Source: JAJXTN01 sp038230895
GTDB taxonomy: Bacteria; Patescibacteriota; Saccharimonadia; Saccharimonadales; UBA4665
NCBI GenBank assembly: GCA_038230895.1
Contig: JBBRMJ010000019.1
Location: forward strand, 1 to 5,167
Direction of reading: 5' to 3'
Length of the DNA: 5,167 nucleotides
The notes beneath the pieces were generated by a model that was not told the origin of the DNA, made no database searches, and worked only from the letters and a program-made list of their open reading frames with translations. Below, in pieces: positions 1 to 5,150 of this stretch; position 1 is the stretch's first letter, and every line of letters starts with the position of its first letter. Made by a program: the position numbers and the translations under genes.

Positions 1-404
1 ATGCGCCCAACCACAGCATGGGTCTTCACCCAGATCAGTAATTGGGTAAAGCGACAGCCCGCATCTTGCATGCCCTCACGCAAGGCGAAGAGCATTTTGT
101 CAGAGTTGAAGATATAGACAGCGTTCTTTGGCGCAAGGTATGGTTTAGCAGTCGCCAGCCAGTCTTTGGTAAAGCACCGGTATTCGTCGTCACTTTGGTA
201 GTGGTCGCCGGTGATTTCACCACACGATCCCAGCTTTTGCGTGAAGCCAGCCTTACTATCGGTGTAGGCCACGCCGTAGGGCGGGTCGCAGAGAATTAAT
301 TTGATCTGATCGTTGCCAATTAGTCGCCTTATCAGTGCCGGATCTTTGGCATCGCCACAGGCCAGGCGGTGGTCACCGAGCTGGATGATCTGTCCCGGCT
401 TCAT
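1..404 (-). CDS. DNA adenine/cytosine-N4 methyltransferase, N-terminal part (cut by window edge)
   Basis: The visible 134 residues are the N-terminal half of a SAM-dependent DNA amino-methyltransferase (N6-adenine or N4-cytosine). The catalytic motif IV is DPPY at residues 40-43, preceded by a KPG...QLG...CGDA segment at residues 2-18. It is followed by a strand-rich stretch with IYIF-like and LIWVK-like segments near residues 96-127, typical of the fold. DPPY comes early and no SAM-binding FxGxG motif has appeared before it, which fits the beta class, where motif I lies C-terminal, here beyond base 1. The ATG at 404-402 overlaps the TGA of the upstream methyltransferase (ATGA, 404-401), so translation is probably coupled; only a weak purine-rich site precedes it. 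Residues 2-30 match residues 162-190 of that neighbour at 17 of 29 positions, so the two are paralogs, but this one lacks a ParB domain. Base specificity cannot be read from the sequence. Confidence 0.9.
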   Translation of the reverse strand, partial: MKPGQIIQLGDHRLACGDAKDPALIRRLIGNDQIKLILCDPPYGVAYTDSKAGFTQKLGSCGEITGDHYQSDDEYRCFTKDWLATAKPYLAPKNAVYIFNSDKMLFALREGMQDAGCRFTQLLIWVKTHAVVGR

Positions 405-1684
405 AGCTTCACCGCCTTTTGGCCGGTTAGGGCTTCATATCTAGCAATAATTACATCACAGAAGATTGGTTCGGCTTCGGCGAGGTAGGCTCGGCGCTTC
501 AACTGCTCACAGGCCACCATGGTCGAGCCGGAGCCAGCGGTGACGTCCAGTACGATATCGCCTGGCTTCGTACAGCGCCTGAGGGGCTTTTCGTGTAGGG
601 TCGGCGGCTTCTGAGTCGGGTGCTCGTAATCCTGGGCTGAATCGCGCTTGGCCAGCCAGATGTTGAAGAGATCTAGGATATCGTCGAGACTACGGTTACC
701 GACTGCCACATCCTTATTCAAGATCTCGGTGAGGTTCTTGGTCTTGGACAGGTATGGTTTGCCGCGAGTGCCATAAACGCATGGTTCGTACGCTTTATTG
801 AAGGCGATTTGCGGGGTCATGTTGAAATTGTTCTTAATCCAGAGGCAGACCCGCTTCGGAGCCAGACCAATCTCGACATACAGGCTCTGGAGGAGGCCAA
901 TATAGGATTCGTCGCAGTAGCAAAAGACATGGCAGTCCGGCTTGGCAACTGCCATGCCGTTCACTAGAAGTGACTGGAGAAAGGCACTGTAGTCGGGATC
1001 GGACTTGTGGTCGTCGGTTGAGCCGCCGTACTTGCCGTTGGTACTGATGCCTTTGCTGTAATCCAGCGAAATATTGAACGGTGGGTCTAAGTAGAGCGCA
1101 CTGACAAGGTCACTGCCGACCAAACACTGGATAACGGCCGGATTGGTAGCGTCGCCGCAGATTAGCAGGTGTGAACCGAGCTGGAACAAGTCACCCGGCT
1201 TAGTTTGTGGTGTTTTGATCTCCCGAATGGCTTTATCAAGATCGAAGTAATCGTCCTCGGTTGCCAGCGCTTCATCCCAAATGGCTGAGAGGTCGCCATC
1301 GTCAAAACCGACATCCAGCAGTGTTTCAATATTGAAGACTTTCAGAAGCTCAAAATCCCAAGCACCGGTCACTCGGTTTAGGCGCAGATTGAGCTGTTTC
1401 TCAGTTTCGATGTCTGAGATATCGACATATACCACGGGAACGGTGGTTGCACCGAGCTTTTTAAGTACTCGCCAACGAAAGTGACCACCGATGATAATGT
1501 TAAAGCGCTCCTTTGAACTGTTCACGATCAAGGGGTCAACCACCCCATGGCTGCGAAAGCTCTTGATTAGAAGATCCTCGGCCGCCTGGTCGCTGGTTCG
1601 GGGGTTATAACTGGCGGGTACCAGGTCGTCAATCGGTACCTGGACTACGGTAAGCTGCTCGCCGAATGTTAATTGCTCTGCCAT
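401..1684 (-). CDS. ParB-domain/DNA methyltransferase fusion (beta class)
   Basis: This 427-residue protein joins two domains. Residues about 13-95 resemble the ParB/sulfiredoxin N-terminal fold, with NPR near residues 27-29 and GGHFRWRVLKKLG at 66-78. A linker leads to a methyltransferase domain from about residue 162: CGDAT at 176-180, catalytic DPPF at 200-203, a variable region that probably holds the target-recognition part, HPTQKP at 355-360, and a SAM-binding motif DVTAGSGST at 380-388. The order IV, target region, I is that of beta-class N6-adenine/N4-cytosine methylases. Motif I departs from the usual DPFxGSGTT but keeps the Asp and the GSG turn. Such fusions are common in phages, prophages and Patescibacteria, where the ParB-like part may help DNA binding (family knowledge). 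ATG at 1684-1682 is preceded by AAAGG with 7 nt spacing. It is complete and in frame, ends in TGA, and overlaps the next methylase by 4 nt. No endonuclease gene is adjacent in the window. Confidence 0.92.
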   Translation of the reverse strand: MAEQLTFGEQLTVVQVPIDDLVPASYNPRTSDQAAEDLLIKSFRSHGVVDPLIVNSSKERFNIIIGGHFRWRVLKKLGATTVPVVYVDISDIETEKQLNLRLNRVTGAWDFELLKVFNIETLLDVGFDDGDLSAIWDEALATEDDYFDLDKAIREIKTPQTKPGDLFQLGSHLLICGDATNPAVIQCLVGSDLVSALYLDPPFNISLDYSKGISTNGKYGGSTDDHKSDPDYSAFLQSLLVNGMAVAKPDCHVFCYCDESYIGLLQSLYVEIGLAPKRVCLWIKNNFNMTPQIAFNKAYEPCVYGTRGKPYLSKTKNLTEILNKDVAVGNRSLDDILDLFNIWLAKRDSAQDYEHPTQKPPTLHEKPLRRCTKPGDIVLDVTAGSGSTMVACEQLKRRAYLAEAEPIFCDVIIARYEALTGQKAVKL

Positions 1685-1755
1685 AATATTGCCTTTATTT
1701 ACACCCAGTATTAGGCAAGGAAGGGTATGACATTGAAAAAATAGCTTGGCATAAG

Positions 1756-1780
1756 AAAAATCCGAATTATCTCCGGATTT
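1756..1780 (-). terminator. Intrinsic terminator after the double-HTH gene
   Basis: A 7-bp perfect stem (AAATCCG/CGGATTT, bases 1758-1764 and 1774-1780) closes a 9-nt loop. Read on the minus strand the second arm runs into a T-run (complement of the five A at 1756-1760), the signature of Rho-independent termination. It lies 18 nt beyond the stop of the 1799-3097 gene and before the methyltransferase start, so the methylase pair probably has its own promoter in 1685-1755. A weak TAATAC-like -10 is visible there, but no convincing -35. Confidence 0.65.
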
Positions 1781-1798
1781 GTTGCTGCCAATTACACT

Positions 1799-3097
1799 TT
1801 AAGCTGGGCTTGGGCGGCCGCTGGCCATCAGTGCCCTGATCTTAGGGCTGTCATTTTTAACTAGGATGCCGGGAACTGAGGCAACCTCAGCTTGGGTGTA
1901 ATAACGATAACCCTTGATTCGCTGGGGGCTAAGTATGCCTGTCTCGTCCCATCGTTGAAGCGTTCGACGCGATACGCCGTACTCTTTAGTCACTTGTGCG
2001 ACAGTATACAGACCTGCGCGTTGGTGTCGCTGTCGAGTCGCCATTTCGCGTTTGACGGCGTAAAGCTCAGTCATCATGCCAGGTTCATCGAGTATTAGGT
2101 ATGCTTTGACTTCACGGCCAAGAGATTGGAGCTGGTAAGGAATTTTGATGGCTTTAAGTTGGCCGCTTCTAATCCAACTGCGGATGGTCTCTGGCGTTAC
2201 TTCGGCCTGTCTGGCAAGGGATTTAGTGAAGTAGCCTGCCGGAATGTTGGCGTTCTCGTCAATGTAGACCGATATGGCAGAGCCTTCATGGCTATCTATA
2301 ATCACAATGCGATCACGCACCAGCTGGTACCTCAGTCGATTGAAGATAATGGCGGCTAGGTGAAGGAGCGAGAAGCGGTGGCCATTTTCTTCTTCCTGCA
2401 AGACTTCCCAGCAAGTAACTGAAATGGTATTACAGAAATCTTCCCAGTTAGCATCTTCTCCCTGCTCCTGTTTGAAATCCTTGAACTTAGACCATAGTCT
2501 CCACCACATCTTGCCTAAAGTGTGAGTGGCGATCTCATCACCCTCTGACGCCCTGACTATTAATTGGATGTTACTAGCACGATATCGCCGCCAAAACTCG
2601 ATGATAGGCTGTAACAATTGTGACCAGGTGTTACTAAACAGATTGGTAAAGCTCGCTAAGCTTTGCTGAATTAGGCCGACATAAGAAGGTAGCCGTAAGT
2701 GCTGGGCAAGCGCTTTGAGCATTCCGGCTGTTCTCTCATGTGCCTGCCGAGCCATTTCGAGCACACCGCTTCCGATAACGGATTGAGTCATAGCCGCAAC
2801 CTGGGCTCCAATCTGCTGGACGCTTGCCATAAAGCCCTGCATCGGCTGGAGCGACTCCATCATACGGGTATGCGCCTCAAGCATTCGTTTATTATTCTCA
2901 ACTATCTGGGCAACGAAAGAGGTGGGCAGGTTCATTTGGAAGGCCTGGAGGTTACGAACTGCTGCGCCAGCCGCATCGTTAACGATTGCCAGCGATGAGC
3001 TCACATTATGCTCGACTGGAAGCTTATCAAGATCTAGCACGATGATCTCGTGCTCGGGGTCTTGCTCGGGTAATTCAGCTGTAGGTAATGTTGGCAT
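1799..3097 (-). CDS. Large helical protein with two C-terminal helix-turn-helix domains (MerR-like at the end)
   Basis: This is a 432-residue protein that I do not recognise as a whole. Residue numbers here count from a GTG two codons upstream (3103-3101). Residues 45-175 look like long amphipathic helices rich in Ala, Gln and Met, perhaps for oligomerisation. Residues 178-265 hold a helical part whose pattern (RASEGDE..., W-x-D-F, ...FNRLRYQLVRD) faintly recalls sigma-70 region 2 or Tn916 ORF7-like proteins; this is only inference. Residues 288-341 form an excisionase-like HTH (TPETIRSWIRSGQLKAIKI). Residues 363-412 form a MerR-type winged HTH (GVSRRTLQRWDETGIL, then GYRYYTQAEV). A DNA-binding or transcriptional role is likely; the target is unknown. 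The start is ATG 3097-3095, because GAGG sits 5 nt upstream of it, whereas the upstream GTG would lie inside that Shine-Dalgarno site. There are no membrane segments. It has its own promoter and terminator, so it is monocistronic. Confidence 0.8.
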   Translation of the reverse strand: MPTLPTAELPEQDPEHEIIVLDLDKLPVEHNVSSSLAIVNDAAGAAVRNLQAFQMNLPTSFVAQIVENNKRMLEAHTRMMESLQPMQGFMASVQQIGAQVAAMTQSVIGSGVLEMARQAHERTAGMLKALAQHLRLPSYVGLIQQSLASFTNLFSNTWSQLLQPIIEFWRRYRASNIQLIVRASEGDEIATHTLGKMWWRLWSKFKDFKQEQGEDANWEDFCNTISVTCWEVLQEEENGHRFSLLHLAAIIFNRLRYQLVRDRIVIIDSHEGSAISVYIDENANIPAGYFTKSLARQAEVTPETIRSWIRSGQLKAIKIPYQLQSLGREVKAYLILDEPGMMTELYAVKREMATRQRHQRAGLYTVAQVTKEYGVSRRTLQRWDETGILSPQRIKGYRYYTQAEVASVPGILVKNDSPKIRALMASGRPSPA

Positions 3098-3121
3098 AGC
3101 CACCTCTAATTGCTTGTGTCT

Positions 3122-3151
3122 ATCTTACACCCGAACATAAAGCGAATACAA
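3122..3151 (-). promoter_or_regulatory. Predicted sigma-70 promoter of the double-HTH gene
   Basis: On the minus strand, TTGTAT (3151-3146) and TAAGAT (3127-3122) are separated by 18 nt. The predicted start of transcription lies about 15-20 nt before the ATG at 3097, leaving just room for the GAGG ribosome binding site. The -35 overlaps an inverted repeat at 3142-3161, so the promoter may be repressed from there. Both hexamers match the consensus imperfectly. Confidence 0.45.
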
Positions 3152-3161
3152 CAGAATTCGC
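3142..3161. repeat. Inverted repeat GCGAAT-N8-ATTCGC over the -35 box, possible operator
   Basis: Two perfect 6-bp arms (3142-3147 and 3156-3161) are separated by 8 nt. The half-site centres are 14 bp apart, within the range for a dimeric HTH regulator. The repeat covers the predicted -35 of the gene at 1799-3097, whose MerR-like product could bind it (autoregulation). That link is inference; short repeats also occur by chance. Confidence 0.35.
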
Positions 3162-3209
3162 CAAAATACAGAAGTGCATTAAAACTGGCGTACACAACCC
3201 CGATTCTCC

Positions 3210-3437
3210 CTACAGCCCCGTAAAGAAGTCCTCAACCTTAACGCTCATCCCCTTAGCCAGCCGATAAACTGTCGTAACAGTTGGTCGGCGAATCCCTGTT
3301 TCAATGTTCGCAATGGCGACCCTATCTAGCCCGCTTTTGTCTGCGAGCTGTTCTTGTGTCATGCCTTGCTCGCGACGTAGTTGAGCCACCCGCTTCGCCA
3401 CCTTCTCCAGAAATGCCTTTTCGACTTTTGATTCCAT
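3210..3437 (-). CDS. Small XRE/Cro-C1 family transcriptional regulator
   Basis: This 75-residue protein is almost entirely one Cro/C1-type HTH domain. Helices 2 and 3 are TQEQLADKSG (27-36) and the recognition helix around DRVAIANIETG (38-48); the conserved IETGIRRPTVTTVYRLA part and a final VEDFF complete the five-helix fold. There is no C-terminal sensor or cleavage domain, so it resembles the small repressors of mobile elements, toxin-antitoxin loci and phage switches. It is divergent from the membrane-protein gene at 3543. The region between them carries two palindromes likely to be its operators, so it probably represses that gene and perhaps itself. No Shine-Dalgarno precedes the ATG at 3437-3435. 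A GTG at residue 13 follows GGAG and would leave a shorter but still complete HTH, so the start is not certain. Which promoter serves it is unclear: TTGACA at 3468-3463 lacks a good -10 at the right distance. Confidence 0.9.
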   Translation of the reverse strand: MESKVEKAFLEKVAKRVAQLRREQGMTQEQLADKSGLDRVAIANIETGIRRPTVTTVYRLAKGMSVKVEDFFTGL

Positions 3438-3472
3438 AGCTTAAGCATAGGAAGAATAGCCTTGTCAAGACA

Positions 3473-3486
3473 TAATCATTTGATTA
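3473..3486. promoter_or_regulatory. Candidate operator O1 (TAATCA-TT-TGATTA)
   Basis: A perfect 6-bp inverted repeat with a 2-nt centre lies over the -35 box (3480-3485) of the plus-strand promoter. A near copy sits 41 bp downstream. The location between a divergent XRE gene and its neighbour, and the 14-bp length, fit a Cro/C1-type operator. Binding itself is inferred. Confidence 0.55.
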
Positions 3487-3508
3487 CAATTCAAGCTTAT
3501 GCTATAAC
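3480..3508 (+). promoter_or_regulatory. Predicted sigma-70 promoter of the DUF4352-type gene
   Basis: TTGATT (3480-3485) and TATAAC (3503-3508) are separated by 17 nt, with TGC directly before the -10 (3500-3502), an extended -10 element. Transcription would start near 3515. Each core element overlaps or abuts a candidate operator. Confidence 0.65.
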
Positions 3509-3513
3509 TTGTG

Positions 3514-3527
3514 TAAACATTTGATTA
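3514..3527. promoter_or_regulatory. Candidate operator O2 (TAAACA-TT-TGATTA)
   Basis: This matches O1 at 13 of 14 positions, including a shared 10-bp direct repeat CATTTGATTA (3477-3486 and 3518-3527). It covers the expected transcription start and the first transcribed bases, and ends where the AAGGAG ribosome binding site begins. The 41-bp spacing is close to four helical turns, so two dimers would face the same side of the DNA. Confidence 0.5.
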
Positions 3528-3532
3528 AGGAG
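3527..3532 (+). promoter_or_regulatory. Ribosome binding site AAGGAG
   Basis: Strong Shine-Dalgarno sequence with 10 nt to the ATG at 3543. It fixes the start of the DUF4352-type gene and shares its first base with candidate operator O2. Confidence 0.8.
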
Positions 3533-3542
3533 ATTTACACTT

Positions 3543-4109
3543 ATGAGCGACCAGGAGAAAAAGAAAAATTGGTTTGCACGGCACAAGATCATGTCCGTCA
3601 TACTTGGACTAATTGTAATCGGGGTCATTGCCTCGGCTGCCGGTGGCAACAAAGGCAGTACCAACACCCCATCCGGTAGTACCAAGCAGGCCTCTAGTGG
3701 AGCTAAGACCGTCGGCATTGGTCAGGCGGCTCAAGATGGTAAGTTTGAATTCACGGTCAACAGCTTCAAATGTGGCGACACCACAGTTGGAACAAACCAA
3801 TATCTGACCAAAACTGCTCAAGGTGAGTACTGCCTCATGAACCTCACGGTCAAGAATATAGGTAATCAGGCGCAACTGTTTGACGCCTCAAACGAATATG
3901 TCTATGACGGAAGCAATAACAAGCTATCAGCTGACAGCGTCGCCTCCACTTACGCTAATCCCGACGGTAGTACATTCCTCAACCAGATAAACCCGGGCAA
4001 CTCCGTTACTGGTACTATCGCCTTTGATGTTCCTAAGGGAGCTAGCATTGCGACAGCTGAGCTACACGATAGCGCTTTCTCGGGCGGAGTCAAAGTCAAT
4101 TTAAAGTAG
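3543..4109 (+). CDS. Membrane-anchored extracytoplasmic DUF4352-type protein
   Basis: This 188-residue protein has a positively charged N-terminus (KKK, R, H) followed by one hydrophobic segment at about 17-33 (IMSVILGLIVIGVIASA). By the positive-inside rule the rest lies outside the membrane. A Gly/Ser/Thr-rich linker (34-57) leads to a beta-rich domain (about 58-187) with features of the DUF4352 immunoglobulin-like fold: NLTVKNIGNQAQLFDAS (100-116), a Y-x-D segment, and INPGNSVTGTIAFDVPKG (149-166). Cys77 and Cys97 are the only cysteines and could form a disulfide outside the cell. There is no lipobox Cys, so this looks like a signal anchor, not a lipoprotein. The family's molecular function is unknown; relatives are common in Gram-positive bacteria and Patescibacteria. 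Control by the divergent XRE repressor is suggested by the operators. The gene ends in TAG just before a strong hairpin. Confidence 0.88.
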   Translation: MSDQEKKKNWFARHKIMSVILGLIVIGVIASAAGGNKGSTNTPSGSTKQASSGAKTVGIGQAAQDGKFEFTVNSFKCGDTTVGTNQYLTKTAQGEYCLMNLTVKNIGNQAQLFDASNEYVYDGSNNKLSADSVASTYANPDGSTFLNQINPGNSVTGTIAFDVPKGASIATAELHDSAFSGGVKVNLK

Positions 4110-4133
4110 CGCCCCACCCCATACGAAGATTAA

Positions 4134-4171
4134 TCAAGAAGCCGCAACCATCAACAGTTGCGGCTTCTTGA
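4134..4171 (+). terminator. Terminator hairpin after the DUF4352-type gene
   Basis: A perfect 15-bp stem (4134-4148 with 4157-4171) with an 8-nt loop begins 24 nt after the stop codon. The descending arm ends in GCGGCTTCTTGA, so the U-rich part lies inside the stem and no clean U-run follows. Termination is likely but may be incomplete. The same arm supplies the first four bases of the next promoter's -35 box. Confidence 0.7.
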
Positions 4172-4196
4172 CAACGTAAGCGTATTGTAGTATAAT
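4168..4196 (+). promoter_or_regulatory. Perfect consensus sigma-70 promoter TTGACA-N17-TATAAT
   Basis: Both hexamers match the consensus exactly (4168-4173 and 4191-4196) with the optimal 17-nt spacer. Transcription should start near 4203, giving a leader of about 144 nt before the ATG at 4347. So strong a promoter suggests high constitutive initiation, with control, if any, acting later through the structured leader. Its -35 is embedded in the preceding terminator arm. Confidence 0.88.
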
Positions 4197-4230
4197 TCAC
4201 CAGTATTTTGACAATATAACGACGGCTCTG

Positions 4231-4281
4231 TTGAGAGCGGCGTTTTGCACCTAAATCTTAGATGCAGTATGCCGTTCTCAA
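4231..4281 (+). ncRNA. Long structured leader hairpin upstream of the orphan gene
   Basis: Arms 4231-4249 and 4263-4281 pair over 19 positions with one mismatch (4244/4268). Three of the pairs are G-U (4237/4275, 4242/4270, 4245/4267). After a C/A mismatch the stem continues with CTAA/TTAG (4251-4254, 4258-4261) and a 3-nt loop ATC. The G-U pairs point to selection on RNA rather than a DNA palindrome. It begins about 28 nt into the transcript, and no U-run follows it, so it is not a simple terminator. I cannot match it to a riboswitch or known RNA class. Confidence 0.6.
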
Positions 4282-4321
4282 TGACAAGTTGAGATCACTG
4301 CTGGCATGCTGCCATCGGTGA
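4262..4321 (+). CDS. Possible upstream leader ORF of 19 codons
   Basis: An ATG at 4262 opens a reading frame of 19 codons (peptide MQYAVLNDKLRSLLACCHR) ending in TGA at 4319-4321, 25 nt before the main start. It begins in the loop side of the leader hairpin and covers the alternative pairing segments, so ribosome movement along it would disrupt the first stem. There is no clear Shine-Dalgarno before it, and an ORF this short can arise by chance. The double Cys near the end is suggestive at most. Confidence 0.2.
   Translation: MQYAVLNDKLRSLLACCHR
4276..4294 (+). promoter_or_regulatory. Alternative helix competing with the leader hairpin
   Basis: TCTCAA at 4276-4281 can pair with TTGAGA at 4231-4236 (base of the long hairpin) or equally with the second TTGAGA at 4289-4294 across a 7-nt loop. 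The heptamer GTTGAGA occurs twice, at 4230-4236 and 4288-4294. Mutually exclusive helices of this kind are usual in attenuators and RNA switches, but the alternative stem is only 6 bp, so its role is inferred. Confidence 0.35.
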
Positions 4322-4332
4322 AGCCCTACGGC

Positions 4333-4341
4333 AGGAAGAGG
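4333..4341 (+). promoter_or_regulatory. Ribosome binding site AGGAAGAGG
   Basis: Extended purine-rich Shine-Dalgarno ending 5 nt before the ATG at 4347; it decides the start. The bases just before it (GGCAG, 4330-4334) can pair with CTGCC at 4309-4313, which itself can pair within the small hairpin GGCA-TGC-TGCC (4303-4313), so access could depend on folding. Confidence 0.75.
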
Positions 4342-4346
4342 CCATC

Positions 4347-5150
4347 ATGGCCACCACCGACGAGATGGTCCGCATCAGCGGCCAGTCGCACGAGATCATG
4401 AAGCGGGTCGGCAACGGCTCGCTAGACGCCCGTAGCGTCCGCAAGGCGCTCCAGGACATCATCGAGGGCAAGCTGAGTCAGGATGCTCGCTTCGAGGGCA
4501 AGCTTCTGATGCTGGGCAACCAGCTCGACCTCCTGCGGCGCTACAACGCCCAGTACTGGGAAAATCGGCTGACCGAGGAGCAGTTCTCGGCCATCGAGCG
4601 CGAAGTTGCGCAGTCCTGGCTGGGTCACACCCAGTGCATCGACGACCTCGCCATCCTCCACGTCCAGTTCGACTCCCTCGAGGAGACGGTCGAGATGTGG
4701 TGGCGTGTGTATGTCGGCGAGCAGCCGAACAGCTGGCGCTGGCCCGTGCTTCGGGTCGACGCTGAGCACCTGTGTCTGCTGGGCTCCAACGTGAAGACGT
4801 ATGAGCCCGGCATCCACGTAGTCCGGATCAACCTCGTCGCTCACTGGGAGCCCGAGGGTGGGCGCACGCTCATCGAGGTTCGCAAGCAGGCCAAGAGCAC
4901 GGACGAGATCCTCGCCCAGTTCGAAGTCATGAGTGCCTACGGCCTTCACTCCGAGCTGCTCCGCGAACAGGATGGTGAAAACCTTCCCTACGCCGACATG
5001 CCGGGCACAGTCGTGACGGTTCCCGGCCGCTCCGGGCCGTACGCTCTGTACGTGCTCTGGGAGCCGTTCGGCCGCGGGGCCAGGCTGAGCGCCCGCTGGG
5101 TCGGCCTCCGCAGCCACTGGTGGGCGGCGCCGGTGCTCAGGGAGTCGTAG
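4347..5150 (+). CDS. Tryptophan-rich orphan protein with high-GC coding sequence
   Basis: This is a 267-residue soluble protein of unknown family. Residues 1-45 form short helices with a GSLDARSVRKALQDIIEGK segment (24-42), and residues 46-125 are further helix with LDLLRRYNAQYW and WLGHTQCIDDLAILHVQF. From about 130 it turns strand-rich (RWPVLRVD, GIHVVRINLVAHW, TVVTVPGRSGPYALYVLWEP), ending in LSARWVGLRSHWW. Eleven tryptophans (about 4%) include two WW pairs at 118-119 and 258-259. There is no signal peptide, membrane segment or catalytic motif that I can name. Third codon positions are almost all G or C. Two 60-base stretches that I counted (4381-4440, 4681-4740) have about 67% and 63% GC, against about 45% for 3841-3900 in the neighbour. 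That suggests transfer or a different selection regime. A strong promoter, structured leader and good ribosome binding site show that it is a real gene in this frame, despite a long antisense ORF. It stops with TAG. Confidence 0.8.
   Translation: MATTDEMVRISGQSHEIMKRVGNGSLDARSVRKALQDIIEGKLSQDARFEGKLLMLGNQLDLLRRYNAQYWENRLTEEQFSAIEREVAQSWLGHTQCIDDLAILHVQFDSLEETVEMWWRVYVGEQPNSWRWPVLRVDAEHLCLLGSNVKTYEPGIHVVRINLVAHWEPEGGRTLIEVRKQAKSTDEILAQFEVMSAYGLHSELLREQDGENLPYADMPGTVVTVPGRSGPYALYVLWEPFGRGARLSARWVGLRSHWWAAPVLRES

Noticed and set aside
42..299. Plus-strand ORF opposite the second methyltransferase
   Set aside because: The minus frame carries DPPY and the methyltransferase fold; this ORF is a shadow.
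2126..2359. Plus-strand ORFs opposite the double-HTH gene (also 1892-2098, 2699-2998, 2922-3140)
   Set aside because: The opposite frame encodes clear HTH domains; these have no supporting start signals or motifs.
3101..3103. GTG as the start of the double-HTH protein
   Set aside because: It lies within the purine-rich AGAGGTGG ribosome binding stretch; the ATG two codons on has correct spacing from GAGG.
3463..3468. Minus-strand TTGACA as the -35 of the XRE gene
   Set aside because: The hexamer at the right spacing is CTTAAG and transcription would start after the ATG; it would only work with the internal GTG start, so it is left unassigned.
3609..3875. Minus-strand ORF inside the DUF4352-type gene
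   Set aside because: The plus frame has a promoter, AAGGAG site and a recognisable domain; the antisense product shows no domain features.
4208..4213. Second TTGACA as another -35 box
   Set aside because: No acceptable -10 hexamer occurs 16-18 nt downstream, and it lies within the predicted transcript.
4422..5117. 231-codon antisense ORF on the minus strand
   Set aside because: It lies wholly inside the plus-strand gene, whose frame has the G/C third positions, promoter, leader and Shine-Dalgarno; long antisense ORFs are expected in GC-rich coding DNA.
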